Below, one piece after another: positions 45,574 to 55,917 of a stretch of 64,000 nucleotides of DNA. The stretch's first letter is position 1; each line of letters begins with the position of its first letter. Position numbers and translations under genes: made by a program. Source of the DNA: Skeletonema tropicum (lineage: Eukaryota; Bacillariophyta; Thalassiosirophyceae; Thalassiosirales; Thalassiosiraceae); assembly GCA_037178625.1 (NCBI GenBank), contig CM074133.1, forward strand, positions 1,922,001-1,986,000, given 5' to 3'. Below the pieces are notes generated by a model that saw only the letters and a program-made list of their open reading frames with translations, was not told where the DNA came from and searched no databases.

Positions 45574-47652
45574 ATGCAATCCGCACATTCTCAGGATATT
45601 AACAACGATAACAGTGGCAGGAGGTCGTCACCAAGCACCAATCTACTAATGAATCCTGGTAATCCTGGTCCTGCTTCTTCCTCTGGTGCGTGTTTGTCAA
45701 CCTCCACCTCCACAAACATGCAACATCCGCATGACACAGGCGCTGCTCATAGCGTAATGCCACATTACAACAGCAACTTCGCCACTTTGTTTCCTCCTCT
45801 GCCATCTTCCAACAATCAGTGGCCAAGTTATAATCATCATCAGCTTCAGCATCTTTTTCCCATCAATTTTCGACCACCTGCACCTTTTCTCAATCAAGCA
45901 TCGCTTTTTCAAAACCAACAGCAACAGCAACATCTAATTCCTCAACAAAACCCAAGCGAACCTCTTGATATGACGATGCAAAACGGTCTGACTGGCACCA
46001 TTGATATGCCCACCAACACAACCACAACAACTTCACCAACTGAAGAGGCAGAATTAGATTTGGCCACCAATACATCCACTAATACCTCCACTGCCACTGC
46101 ACCTTTTAACAACAACGATGTGTTTCCATCGGAACAACTCTTCAAACAAGCAGTGGAAGATTATTGCGTGACTGTGCGGATGTTTCCTAAACAAAAAAAG
46201 ACAGAAAACAAAAGAACGCAAGCAGATAATTACATTAGCTATCGATACACCTGTCCTAGATCAGGAACCCACAAGTCACAAAAGAAAGAAGGGATCAAGG
46301 GTGCCCGGCCAACTCGTCAGTCTCTGAAGACTGGCTGTGAGTGGCACATCAGTGCTGCACGTGAAAGAATGCCTAATGACGCATGCCGTAATGATGAAAT
46401 TGTCCGTATAACATCTGTCTCTCTAGAGCATACAAACGGTTGTAATGGTGGAGATGACCAGGAGATGATTTTCGCATTACGGAAGAGAGCAGGGAGAACA
46501 TATCCTGACTATGCTTTAGCGCACCTACGTAAAGAAGTGAAAGCGCGTAGATATGGCACTGATGATGTCAAAAGTTGGTTGATTCAATCAGGATTTCTGG
46601 ATGCAACACTGGAAGAGGCTACCAATTTGCGTTACAGACTTCTAAATGATGAGCCCATAAAAAATTGGAAACCAAATGAGTGCTCTAAGGAGGAGATAGG
46701 TCAATGGACTGACTATCTTCATAACGAAGACTTAGCAAATGAGATTTCTGCCGGGAGTAAAGACAGCATTGATAACCTGCTAATGTTGCATAGAGGTTTA
46801 AAGGAAGAAGTAGATTTTGATCTGCCAGATGAGAAGGGAGTCGTTGGTGCAGTTGAGCTGCATACTAATGCAACAGATAATGTACAAGTTGCTGGCGGTG
46901 AAGGTGTAGGGGAATTTGTGTCAGATCTTGTTGCCAACCCATTGATTGCAAAACGTTATACAGCAAAGAAAGCGAAACGTTTGAATTCGACTCAAATGCA
47001 CAATATTCTGTTGGACAAATTCAAACAGCTTGCCAGTACTGCATCGCGCAGCAACGAAACATACCAGAAGCTTTTGCCAGTTGTGAATTACATGATTGCT
47101 AATATTCAAAATGTCGGGGAAGAAGAATTAAAAGGAGCAGCTGCGTCGTACCTTGATCTTACAGTTGCGGATGGTAAGAATAACATCAACAACCCTCAAG
47201 GCATCCTTCCTTCTACAAGGAAACGGGGCGAAGGTGGAACTTGCATGAAAAGAAAGATAAGCGGAGTGGAAGCAGTGGTTACGGCAAAACGTCACATTTC
47301 AACTTGTGATCTTTGTAAGGGTATTGGACACAACAAGGCAAATTGCGCAGCTGCAAAGCAGATTGGGAAAAGATTAGTGAAATCAACTTGGGGATTGATT
47401 GAGACTGTTTCGGTTTTGGACGAAACAAAATCAACAGCTGATGTTGATCCTTGTGTTGCAAAGGATGCGATTGGGATTCAAGTTGTTGGAAAGGTGTTTG
47501 TTTTGAACAGTGTGGTATACAAGGCGAATATCATTCTAAGGGGATTGGCCATGAAAGATTGTCAACCCATGTATTTCGATCATAATACAGTTGCACTATG
47601 GGCAAGAGAAGGACAAAGTAATAGCCATTACGTGTTTCTTCATGGAAAATGA
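45574..47652 (+). CDS. Transposon protein with FAR1-like zinc domain and CCHC knuckle
   Basis: 692 aa in one exon. A low-complexity Asn/Thr/Gln/Pro N-terminus (1-180) is followed by a FAR1/FLYWCH-type DNA-binding module (residues ~183-295: LFKQAVEDYC, YTCPRSG, SLKTGCEWHISAARE, SLEHTNGC) as found at the start of Mutator-like transposases. A helical region comes next, then a CCHC knuckle CDLCKGIGHNKANC (C578, C581, H586, C591), often near the end of such transposases. The middle, where a DDE catalytic core should be, is short and no D-D-E pattern is evident. It may be a terminal-repeat-binding protein or a very diverged transposase. Confidence 0.7.
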   Translation: MQSAHSQDINNDNSGRRSSPSTNLLMNPGNPGPASSSGACLSTSTSTNMQHPHDTGAAHSVMPHYNSNFATLFPPLPSSNNQWPSYNHHQLQHLFPINFRPPAPFLNQASLFQNQQQQQHLIPQQNPSEPLDMTMQNGLTGTIDMPTNTTTTTSPTEEAELDLATNTSTNTSTATAPFNNNDVFPSEQLFKQAVEDYCVTVRMFPKQKKTENKRTQADNYISYRYTCPRSGTHKSQKKEGIKGARPTRQSLKTGCEWHISAARERMPNDACRNDEIVRITSVSLEHTNGCNGGDDQEMIFALRKRAGRTYPDYALAHLRKEVKARRYGTDDVKSWLIQSGFLDATLEEATNLRYRLLNDEPIKNWKPNECSKEEIGQWTDYLHNEDLANEISAGSKDSIDNLLMLHRGLKEEVDFDLPDEKGVVGAVELHTNATDNVQVAGGEGVGEFVSDLVANPLIAKRYTAKKAKRLNSTQMHNILLDKFKQLASTASRSNETYQKLLPVVNYMIANIQNVGEEELKGAAASYLDLTVADGKNNINNPQGILPSTRKRGEGGTCMKRKISGVEAVVTAKRHISTCDLCKGIGHNKANCAAAKQIGKRLVKSTWGLIETVSVLDETKSTADVDPCVAKDAIGIQVVGKVFVLNSVVYKANIILRGLAMKDCQPMYFDHNTVALWAREGQSNSHYVFLHGK

Positions 47653-47924
47653 TTCTGTAAAGATAAAGACAACTGATTTAATTTTGTGGCTTGAGCACAA
47701 GCATTCTTCTTTACTATTTCATTTTATGCAACAAAAGTTGCTAATTCACTGGTTGGGTGATTGGTGGGGTAATCAATAGGTGCTTATCCCCTATCAAAAT
47801 CAGTGATTCCTGGGAATGAAGATGACATAGAATAGATCATTCTCAGAGAAAAAATTCTCTCCACACATTACAGAGGCAGTATGGTACCAATGTTTGAGCA
47901 AATATGCGTAGGAAAAGATGTGTT

Positions 47925-49259
47925 TTACTTTACTCTTAGAACATTAAACTTATCAATTGGCGCTGCAGATTTGTTCTTTAACATGAAGTTATACATTTGC
48001 TTTGTAATGAATGGAATGAGCCTCGTGCTCCAGGCATCTTCAGTTTCACCTTCAGGGGATGATTGGACCAACCCATGCAAATTCAGTGCGCTATTGAAGA
48101 CCACTATACAGACAGTATCTCTCACATTTGTCTCGATTTGAATGTATTTGCCACCAGTCTCGCTTTCCGCAATGACCAAGTGGGAATCTGCTGTAATTCC
48201 ACCTCTTCCATCTGGACCACCGCGCGGTATGTATACAAGCGGGTGCATTGTACTCAAATCCCCGGTGTCAGCGTGCAATGCCACAACACTGTCTTCTATC
48301 ATTGCATTCTTCTGGCATCCCTTGCCTATGCGGCGAATCGCAACTTGATTTGCCATCCAGCCAACTGCACCTTGGCAACCAATTGGTGGGAAAGAGAAGT
48401 TTGCATTTATGCTCTTAATTTTTTCATTCTCCCTAAATACATTAGGTGTGTAGTTCAGCAAGGCTGCCGCAACTCTACCAAAGATGGAAGAGAGAGAGGA
48501 AGTAATAGCTTTTGCCTTTTCATATTGATGATTCATAAGAAAGAAGGGCCCAGTTTGTCTTTTATCCATGGATCCAATCCCAAATGCTGCATATCCCCCA
48601 CCAGCATGGTTGTCTTGTTCCCAAGCTCTTTTGGGCAAAGCATCAAGAGAATTGTCAAGAGTATTTCCGGCTCCTTTATAGCAGCATTCATGTATGTCAC
48701 GAAGCAGGGGGCATTCGCTATCTGCGCGAGCATAAAGAACATAAACGCTTGAATTGGAGGAGAATTCAACCTCAACAAAGTCCCCATATTGTGGTGTAAT
48801 GAGGGGTGCAGGAGAGTTAGTTAAATGTTTGGCGGTGAGTTGTGCTTTGTGTTTCCCCGCTTTACGTTTCTTCTTTGCTGTGACTTTGTTGAACTGAAAT
48901 GAAACAGTTGAATTGTCAAGTTCCATCGCCTTCCGTTTGTTGTCTCTTTTGGAGTCATATTGCAATGATGATGACAAAAATGATATTTTTTTTGGTGAAG
49001 GTTTGTTCTTGTTTATTGTCCGCCACCATTTCAGGTTCTGATTATGTAAATAGTTGCCGCTTTTCATTTGATCCTTCAATTGTGGAGGAGTGTATTTTCT
49101 GTTGTAAATATTATAGTCATGACGGACGGCTGCTTCGCCACCGTATCGGCGAACCTTCTGCTGGAACAACTCGAATCGATGTAGGTCATAATAATCGACC
49201 AACATTGATTTGTTTGTAAGGTATGTTGTGTGTAAATTCGATAGGTCGTAGATGACCAA
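47925..49259 (-). CDS. Transposon-encoded putative 2OG-Fe(II) dioxygenase
   Basis: 444 aa, convergent with the zinc-finger gene inside the inner element. The C-terminal half has the order expected for a 2-oxoglutarate/iron dioxygenase: GCQGAVGWMANQVAIRRIG, HxD in SVVALHADTGD (H329, D331), beta strands SHLVIAESETGGKYIQIET and DTVCIVVFNSALNLHG (H395), and a downstream Arg in WSTRLIPF (R413, 18 after the His). The N-terminal half is basic with likely nuclear signals (KKKRKAGKHK). TET/JBP-type and other 2OG dioxygenases are known cargo of KDZ-type transposons in fungi and algae; a role in modifying element DNA is inferred. No TET or prolyl-hydroxylase subfamily could be assigned. Confidence 0.6.
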   Translation of the reverse strand: MVIYDLSNLHTTYLTNKSMLVDYYDLHRFELFQQKVRRYGGEAAVRHDYNIYNRKYTPPQLKDQMKSGNYLHNQNLKWWRTINKNKPSPKKISFLSSSLQYDSKRDNKRKAMELDNSTVSFQFNKVTAKKKRKAGKHKAQLTAKHLTNSPAPLITPQYGDFVEVEFSSNSSVYVLYARADSECPLLRDIHECCYKGAGNTLDNSLDALPKRAWEQDNHAGGGYAAFGIGSMDKRQTGPFFLMNHQYEKAKAITSSLSSIFGRVAAALLNYTPNVFRENEKIKSINANFSFPPIGCQGAVGWMANQVAIRRIGKGCQKNAMIEDSVVALHADTGDLSTMHPLVYIPRGGPDGRGGITADSHLVIAESETGGKYIQIETNVRDTVCIVVFNSALNLHGLVQSSPEGETEDAWSTRLIPFITKQMYNFMLKNKSAAPIDKFNVLRVK

Positions 49260-49754
49260 TTATTGAAGCAGCGGCAAGAATACGAAAAAATCTGACGACG
49301 AAAGTGGAATGAGCGGTAGTGTTTTGCTGTAGTGACTATGATTTATGCTAGTTGGTGTTGCCGCGGTGACTTTATGGCTTATGATGTAGTTACTGGGGTA
49401 TCTAACTTTGACTGTGTGCGGGGCTTGTGGTGGAAAGAAGGGGTGGTGGGAGAGCGTGGTATGGTGACGTGGCAGAATCGTCACATCATAGGGCGTGCCC
49501 AACCCGTGCCCAGAAAAGCCGTGCCCAACGTAGCCCACGGCCCGACCAGCCTTACATTTTGGATATTTTAGCGATGTTGGCGATAGCATTTTTTCCATCA
49601 AGCCAAGGTATCTCTCTAGCTAACAACCATGACGAGTCTCTCTTCCACCTGCCTTACATGATGAATATCTCCAATTAAAATGCAACTAATTCAACAATCT
49701 ACCATCTCATAGTCACAATTACATTTATACATATACTAAGCCTGCCAATTGGCA

Positions 49755-51006
49755 TCAACCATCAACATTCATATCCTCACCACTGTTGGTATCGGTGGTA
49801 ACCACTTCGTGGCACTCATATTGATGGATACGCCATGCCATAGCAAGCCGCATTTTCCCACAACCAGGATGATTGCAAATTTTGATCATAGTATCATTTT
49901 CTGTCACTTTTATGGCTGCATCATCATCGCTGCCGTCACTGTTAACTACCGCAACATCATCCGCAACAACTTCATCCGTGAGTACTAGTTCTTGGTGGAG
50001 AGCCTCTTCGTCATTGATGCTAGTCGCCAAAGGACCAAGCACGACATTACTATCAACCAATGCGACATCAGTAACCTCTTCGCAGCGCCGAGAATTCTGG
50101 ACTCCACTGTTCGTTTTCTTCTTCCGTTTTGACTTGGTCTCCTTCTTCACATGATCTTTTGCACAATGTAAAAATGGTGAAGTTTGAAATAGGCGATACT
50201 TTACTGTCGTTGTTGCTGTATTTAAATATCCAAAGCATCAGCATTCCGGCAACTCTCATGTCATCCTCATTAGGCGGATTATCATTGCTTTTGTAGGATG
50301 ATGATAATTGTGTTCTTATCACTTCCATTGCGTCTTTTGTGAAATGACCTCCCTCGTCAAATATTATTGGAGGCGGCGGAGGTAGTTGCCAAGAATCTTC
50401 CATCACTGCATCGTTTTGTTTTGTTTGTACTCGTCTGCGTTTTGATGGTGGTTGAGTCGAATTATTTTTGTTGTTGATGTCTGCATCAGCACACACTTCG
50501 GGCTCGTCTACGTCGAATAATGCAAGGAAATCTCGACGAACAATTTCTTTCCGTTCCTCTCTATGATCTTCATTGCCAATATGCCAAGGCTGTTCACACT
50601 TTCGGTTGCCATTACGCTCATGATTTGTTTTGTTTCTTACTACATCCGGCACCACAATAGCGTTGCCAACACATCTCATGCATCCAACACAAATCACTCT
50701 CTTATGAGCCTCATTGCTGGGATCGAGACCAAACATCAAACATGTGACTTTGCCTTGGCGGTCAGTAAAATATGACTTAGGAGGTGTCAGTCGTTCAGAT
50801 GACTGGCAACCCCTCTTCGACCTGCGTCGATGTGCACCTGTGCCTTTCGTTGAGGACGTCGTTTGCTCATTTGTGGTAGTTGCCGGGGTTACAATTTGCG
50901 TCCTAGACCGAAGCTTAGGTGTTGATGAAACGTTCCCTGAGTCTCGTATGCTTTCGCCGCCGTTGTTGCGGCTAGGCGAAGGGCCGGTAGTGCGGCATGA
51001 CGACAT
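49755..51006 (-). CDS. Outer-transposon protein, basic with Cys/His clusters
   Basis: Exons 50205-51006 and 49755-50155, joined over a 49-nt intron (A|GTAAAG...AAAAG) that restores frame (NHVKKETKSKRKKK), about 400 aa. Start set at MSSCRTTG; the upstream in-frame Met (51111) adds a hydrophobic stretch and is doubtful. The Ser/Arg-rich N-terminus is followed by a possible zinc module (CVGCMRC...C...H, residues ~130-170), QPPSKRRRVQTKQ (nuclear signal), Pro-rich and helical segments, and a C-terminal cluster CNHPGCGKMRLAMAWRIHQYEC, which resembles a short zinc finger. It is probably a DNA-binding protein; not recognised further. Confidence 0.6.
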
Positions 51007-51184
51007 GGTTACTATGTGCAATGACAGATAAATGCTGAAGGAAAATGAAATTAGAAATGGCGGGAACAAAAAAAACCTTTTTTGCCACAAAGCAGACCTG
51101 ATTCCACACACAAAGACCTTAAAGTTGTGAATCTATACAAATCTATAGTCCATTTAACTACATTAATTATTCGTCACACAAAGT

Positions 51185-51263
51185 CCTGAGAGGAAAACCC
51201 CCAGCATATTCTAACTCGCAAAAGCATGGGGATCACGAAAATGTTCGGGGTTTTCCTCTCAGG
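51185..51263. repeat. 17-bp perfect inverted repeat
   Basis: cctgagaggaaaacccc at 51185-51201 is repeated in reverse complement at 51247-51263, with a 45-nt loop. It lies between the 49755-51006 gene and the right end of the outer transposon, so it may be an internal hairpin of the element. Confidence 0.8.
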
Positions 51264-51620
51264 GGTGTATTTTGAAAAATATACGCAATGTATTTCTACG
51301 GATTCCTACGTGGACAGTTTGAGTACCGAAAATGTCATCCACACGTGAGTTGGCCGGGCCGTGAGCCTAGCCCCGATCCGGGAGTTGGATCTGCCAAAGC
51401 GCAGCAAAATGTGCTAGAAAGTGTCCGGTTGAGGGCGGACACTACCGCGAAAAAGGATGCGGACACGTCCTTACCCCTGGAAAAACAGTGCGGACAATAG
51501 AAAAATCCGGACACGATCTAAGGTAAAGACGGTACACCATGTCGAAATTATGTAGCTTGCGGCCCGCAAGCCAGCTCCATATCCACTCACTACCACAACG
51601 GTGATAATCTTCTTCAAGCG

Positions 51621-52550
51621 ATGGCAAATTCACGACAACAAATGGTTTTAGCAAACCAAACATCAGATGAAAATGTTCATCATGACGGGGCCATGACAGT
51701 GTACATTCCCACCTCCACAGATGTAGTAATTCATGACCCGGAACGATTTCATTTCCTTTCTCCCAAATCGAATATTCGCCGATTCGAATCTGATGTACTC
51801 AAACGACAGGCAGAATATTCCTCGCGTATATCTGATTTAGAAGGGCGGCTGGCATTATTTCACGCCAGACTGGCTATAGAATCTGCTGAGCGGGGGAGGG
51901 AGCATGCTTCTACCATGGAAGATTTTGTTAATGTGCCTTTGGAGGAGGCAATGATACGAAGTTTACAGAAGATTGAGACTGACTTTGTTAGGCCTATTAT
52001 GGACCACAAGAGAGCTGATAATTTACAGCAGCAGCAGCAGCAACAACAACAGCAACAGGAAAGCGATATGAAGGATGGCAGTTTACCAAATATAGTATCG
52101 ATTGAGAGACGCGCAAACCTTCTTGAAGCGCAAATGAATCATCATAATCACGTCACACTTTTCCAATCACGACGAACACACTTTGATACAATTGATGAAG
52201 TAGGCAGACAAAGGCTACAACCAGCACTAGCCCTTGAAATGACCAAAGCTGACAAACGAGAGGGGGGTTTGATCCGTCGATTTGAATCCGCCGCAGGTGA
52301 ATACACGAGCAGATTGGCTGAATTGCAGGCTGCTAGAGTCGCATCTTTGGGGTGTATCAAAAAGGATATTGATGCACTAGATTTGAGAGATGCAACCCAA
52401 ATTGAAAGTCATTTGGCCGAAATCAATAAGCTCAAAGATATTGTGTTGGAGGAGAGGGAGATTAGGATGAAACATGATGAGTTAGTGGTCGATACAATTT
52501 TGAAGGAAAGAGGGCAGCTGGAATCCGACATCTTTGACTTGGTGAGATAA
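51621..52550 (+). CDS. Coiled-coil protein, SF-assemblin-like
   Basis: 309 aa without membrane segment. Nearly all of it after residue 50 is predicted coiled coil, interrupted by a polyGln run (52028-52060). Two related phrases, IRRFESDVLKRQAEYSSRISDLEGRLA and IRRFESAAGEYTSRLAELQAARVA, show an internal repeat. The N-terminal Ser/Thr/His-rich head plus alpha-helical rod matches striated-fibre assemblin/giardin, components of flagellar root fibres. Centric diatoms make flagellate sperm, so this is plausible, but coiled-coil similarity is weak evidence. Confidence 0.55.
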   Translation: MANSRQQMVLANQTSDENVHHDGAMTVYIPTSTDVVIHDPERFHFLSPKSNIRRFESDVLKRQAEYSSRISDLEGRLALFHARLAIESAERGREHASTMEDFVNVPLEEAMIRSLQKIETDFVRPIMDHKRADNLQQQQQQQQQQQESDMKDGSLPNIVSIERRANLLEAQMNHHNHVTLFQSRRTHFDTIDEVGRQRLQPALALEMTKADKREGGLIRRFESAAGEYTSRLAELQAARVASLGCIKKDIDALDLRDATQIESHLAEINKLKDIVLEEREIRMKHDELVVDTILKERGQLESDIFDLVR

Positions 52551-52591
52551 ATGTACATATTAATACGGAACTTATTCCTACATTCACATGT

Positions 52592-54544
52592 TTACAGTTC
52601 GTCGTGAGTGCTATCAACTGCGACGGGACGAAGGAGGCCAAGCCTTCTTGCAACTAGCTTTGCCACTGACTTAGCACCAATTGCAGATATTTCTATTGCA
52701 GCGACAGAGCTCTCGATGGCATTAACATAATAAAGAGCAGCACCATCACTTTTAGATAAATGTTTCGAGCTGTCATACAGGAGGAAGGGTAGCGATTCTG
52801 AGTTGCGTCCTCCGGCAAAACTAGGAGTCGCTCCACCGTGACGGCTATGTTCTCTACTCACCCCTCCGCCCCAAACTTGCACATATTCAGTGATGTGGTA
52901 ACTTCCAAACATCGTGTTTCGATGCTCTAGGCTTAGTTCTTCGGTTGAGAATATCTTGACTAGACCCTTCTCCAACGAAATGATTCGCAAGGTTGTTATC
53001 CCTTCCAGCATCTTTCCCCTCTCAGACACTAGAATGGTTCGAGGCAACGGTTCGTTGTTGTCCAAGCCAAAATGGCTGGTGTTGATTGTAGCGTTGCTAA
53101 TGATAGTGGTCACAACGGATGTGTACGGAGATGTCGCACTGGATGGAAGTGCTGCTGCAAACGCTAGATCGCCATGCTCATTATTGACTGTTTTTGTTCG
53201 TCCAGCTTTGTCAACGACATCCTCGCTGTCAATATTTGCATGTACTCCTCCCAATGGCATTGGGTGAAGGATTGACGAGTCCATGCCCATGGGATTTTGT
53301 ATCAAAAATTGAACCCTACTTTGCTGTAATGGTGCCGCAAGAATGACAATATCAAACTCACCAAGCGAATCTTCTTTTGATAGCAGTTCCATCGTATCTC
53401 CATTCGATATGACTGCACTTACTTGCTTTTGTTGTCGCTGGATCCTTTGCATGAATTGTTTACATGTAGATGTTGTTTCATAGAGTCTTCTGGATTGACG
53501 CAATGCTGACTCCATGAGCTTGTTGTTACCTCCCTTGACACTAAATAATTCGCCACTCATTGGGACGTAAGCTACAAGGCCCACTAGACCATTCATCTCA
53601 TTAAGATCTGCATTGTAGGTATTGATTGTCATGGCAGTTACAAGCTCTGACCTCATACAGCCCATTCCTGGCAGCCATTGCCTCCAGTTCCACCAACTAT
53701 TGCTGCTTCCTATAGAAGTTTCTTGTTGCATCTCAAGACTTGCATCGCGGTATAACCCTAATCCATCCAGTAAATCATGAAAAGATACAGCTGCAGCTGT
53801 TCGCAGCCCAATTGCATCCCATAGCTCCATTGGAGAGTCAAAGTATGTCAGCTCATTCTTCGTATCATTCAACAACCCGTAGACAATCTCAAATGCATGG
53901 ACTGCACGCTTGACTGCATGTTGCAACCGAAAGTAATCAAAATTGTATCGCCATAAGAAGGTGATTGGTACTAACATCTTTCGAAGGAATGATGGATAAC
54001 TTGCAAAATTATTCGTCTTCAGTAGCCACTCTTTGTCCCCATGATAGATTCCAAACCCATAAGGTTCTCCGCTATTACCACCTTCTTCACTAGCTCCCAT
54101 TGGATCATCTCTCACCAAATTATCTGGATCTCCATTCATCATTTCGACAACTAATTTGTTCCCATCGTATATAATGCTCGCACCCAACTCAATAACAGCA
54201 TCTTTTACGGTGATTGCCGAAACTCTGCTACCTTGCCAATTCTCTGGGCGTGGATCCGAACTTGATTGCAGAACATCCTTGTTGCTGTTGTTGTCATTGT
54301 GGATTGGTGGCTCATCGTCCGAGAAACCAAGCGGCGGCGGTGAAACATCAAATACAACAATCTCGTCCAATAGACACTTTGATACATCGTACTCGGACAG
54401 ATATTTTGTTACAAAGCTGCCACTAATTCCACCACCAATGACGGCAATCCGGTATCCTTTAGAGGTGGTAGCTTCACCACCGTCTTTGGCATGTACAGAA
54501 TGCTGCAGCAGCACGAAAAACAGTAGTACGAAGAAGAACTCCAT
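52592..54544 (-). CDS. Prenylcysteine oxidase-like flavoprotein
   Basis: FAD thioether oxidase that releases the isoprenoid aldehyde and Cys from prenylcysteines produced by turnover of prenylated proteins. 650 aa: signal peptide [19 protein letters not shown], then the Rossmann FAD site [21 protein letters not shown] (residues ~31-51), [22 protein letters not shown] and the prenylcysteine-lyase domain ([51 protein letters not shown]). A lysosomal or vacuolar location is expected. The stop is 41 bp from that of the convergent coiled-coil gene. The protein is longer than the ~500-aa animal enzyme because of inserted loops. Confidence 0.85.
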   Translation of the reverse strand: MEFFFVLLFFVLLQHSVHAKDGGEATTSKGYRIAVIGGGISGSFVTKYLSEYDVSKCLLDEIVVFDVSPPPLGFSDDEPPIHNDNNSNKDVLQSSSDPRPENWQGSRVSAITVKDAVIELGASIIYDGNKLVVEMMNGDPDNLVRDDPMGASEEGGNSGEPYGFGIYHGDKEWLLKTNNFASYPSFLRKMLVPITFLWRYNFDYFRLQHAVKRAVHAFEIVYGLLNDTKNELTYFDSPMELWDAIGLRTAAAVSFHDLLDGLGLYRDASLEMQQETSIGSSNSWWNWRQWLPGMGCMRSELVTAMTINTYNADLNEMNGLVGLVAYVPMSGELFSVKGGNNKLMESALRQSRRLYETTSTCKQFMQRIQRQQKQVSAVISNGDTMELLSKEDSLGEFDIVILAAPLQQSRVQFLIQNPMGMDSSILHPMPLGGVHANIDSEDVVDKAGRTKTVNNEHGDLAFAAALPSSATSPYTSVVTTIISNATINTSHFGLDNNEPLPRTILVSERGKMLEGITTLRIISLEKGLVKIFSTEELSLEHRNTMFGSYHITEYVQVWGGGVSREHSRHGGATPSFAGGRNSESLPFLLYDSSKHLSKSDGAALYYVNAIESSVAAIEISAIGAKSVAKLVARRLGLLRPVAVDSTHDEL

Positions 54545-55169
54545 GGTGATTGAATTGAAGAATATGAAAAGATACAGTAAGAAACCTTGCTGAAACGAAT
54601 ACTTTTTCGCTTTTTGAGACAGGCATCTCGCAAGTTGTCTCGTTGACTATGGACCTGCCGGTTTAGAACCGAGTATGTAATCATGCATAAAAGACAGGTT
54701 TTTCTTAGGTTCAATTACAAATTGTCTTGTGTTCAACTGTCTTATGTGGTACTGCTGTGTAATGCTTCTCACAACTTCTGTGTGGTATATACATTTATGG
54801 AATCTACTAATCAGCTCGTCCTTACACAATCAAGTCATAGACTGGACCTCGGTTCTTGCTCATCATCGCTCTGTCCTTCTCTGCATGCACTCAAGGGATA
54901 CTTGAGGAGGTTCCTTTCATCAAACACAACAGACAGACTGTGGGTGTGGTGCCGAAACTGTGTGGGTTAAATCTACGATGCGAACCCACACCCCAGTTGC
55001 AGACGGGAACATCTTTTGGATGTTTTCGAGAGCCCGTTTGGTCAAAGGGTGGGGAGTGGGACGCTTAAAACTATTTAGACAACCGATGCGAAAAACCCAC
55101 ACGATGCAATGAATGCATTGGTTGCACGAACAACCAAAAGAGAATGACAGGGCGGCAGCAAGCAAGCGC
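54545..55169. other. Intergenic, no gene seen
   Basis: Promoter side of the oxidase gene. Short ORFs only. Confidence 0.45.
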
Positions 55170-55177
55170 GCTCAGAC

Positions 55178-55562
55178 CAGGGCTGTATACCTACTCCGAA
55201 AAAACGTAGGTACCTACGTATTGGGTAATACCCATCCGTATTTTCGACTGGGTACGTATTACCTGGTTACGTACCCATTACCTAGGTGACCCCGTTAGGT
55301 GCGAGTTAGGTCCTTGAACGGGTACTTTTCTGAAGAATTTCGGCTATTTCAGGGGTAAATTTCGCTATTTTACGGGTATTTCGAGCTCTTTTGTACCTGA
55401 TTTGGAGTACCCAGAAGGTAGTTACCCTTAGGTACGTACGTATCAGGTAAGTACCCATATAGAAATCGAGCAGGTACGTACGCAATAGTTACACCCAATA
55501 CCCAAAAAATACCTGATACCTAGGTATTTTTTCGGTGGGTACGGAGTGGGTATACAGCCCTG
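55178..55562. mobile_element. 385-bp hAT-type MITE with 8-bp target duplication
   Basis: The ends cagggctgtatacctactcc (left) and its reverse complement with one mismatch (right) are flanked by a perfect 8-bp duplication GCTCAGAC at 55170-55177 and 55563-55570. Eight-base duplications and CAGGG-type ends are characteristic of hAT elements. The interior is built of many gtacc/ggtac and gggtac motifs, likely sub-terminal transposase sites. No coding sequence. Confidence 0.92.
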
Positions 55563-55917
55563 GCTCAGACCAGGGGATGACGGAAAAGTGGGGATAGAGT
55601 CCGGACACCCGCTTGCCTGTCCATCACCACAATTGTCACGTCAAAATGGAGTCGTAGCAACAATCCTATCAAACCCGTCACCATCTAAATGTTTCGGGAC
55701 CGGCCATTCCCGAAAATAGAATGAGTTGCTTTTTGATGACTTTCGCCAATGTATGCACTAAGCAGGGTAGGGGGGTTTAGTCTGGGTTTTAGTCCAGTTT
55801 AGTTCGTGGCAGGTCCACTCTATCGAACTCATGCCAATGCGAAAATTTCACACGGTCGTGTCACTGAATGTTATATCCTTGCAACATCGACATCGTATCA
55901 TAAAACTTCGTCCAATC

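Larger units (their letters stand above)
45318..49536. mobile_element. Inner 4.2-kb DNA transposon with 87-bp perfect terminal inverted repeats
   Basis: 45318-45404 and 49450-49536 are identical reverse complements over 87 bp. The repeat itself contains three GGGCACG motifs. Similarity continues weakly outward (tggtcgg on both sides), so the true ends may be about 13 bp further out. No clear target duplication was seen. Two convergent genes fill the interior. The perfect repeats imply recent insertion or ongoing activity. Confidence 0.85.
44077..51534. mobile_element. Outer 7.46-kb DNA transposon with 27-bp terminal inverted repeats
   Basis: The left end 44077-44103 (taccgtctataccttagatc...) and right end 51508-51534 are reverse complements with one mismatch in 27. 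Both are bounded by TA, which may be the target duplication. Sub-terminal regions on both sides carry several gtgtccg/cggacac motifs (44100-44195, 51420-51515), as in transposons whose transposase binds repeated sub-terminal sites. It contains the inner 4.2-kb element and a spliced gene at 49755-51006. No DDE transposase was recognised, so its class is uncertain. Confidence 0.8.

Noticed and set aside
48063..48752. 229-codon plus-strand ORF opposite the putative dioxygenase
   Set aside because: Cys-rich antisense shadow of 47925-49259; the minus frame has ordered motifs and continues further.
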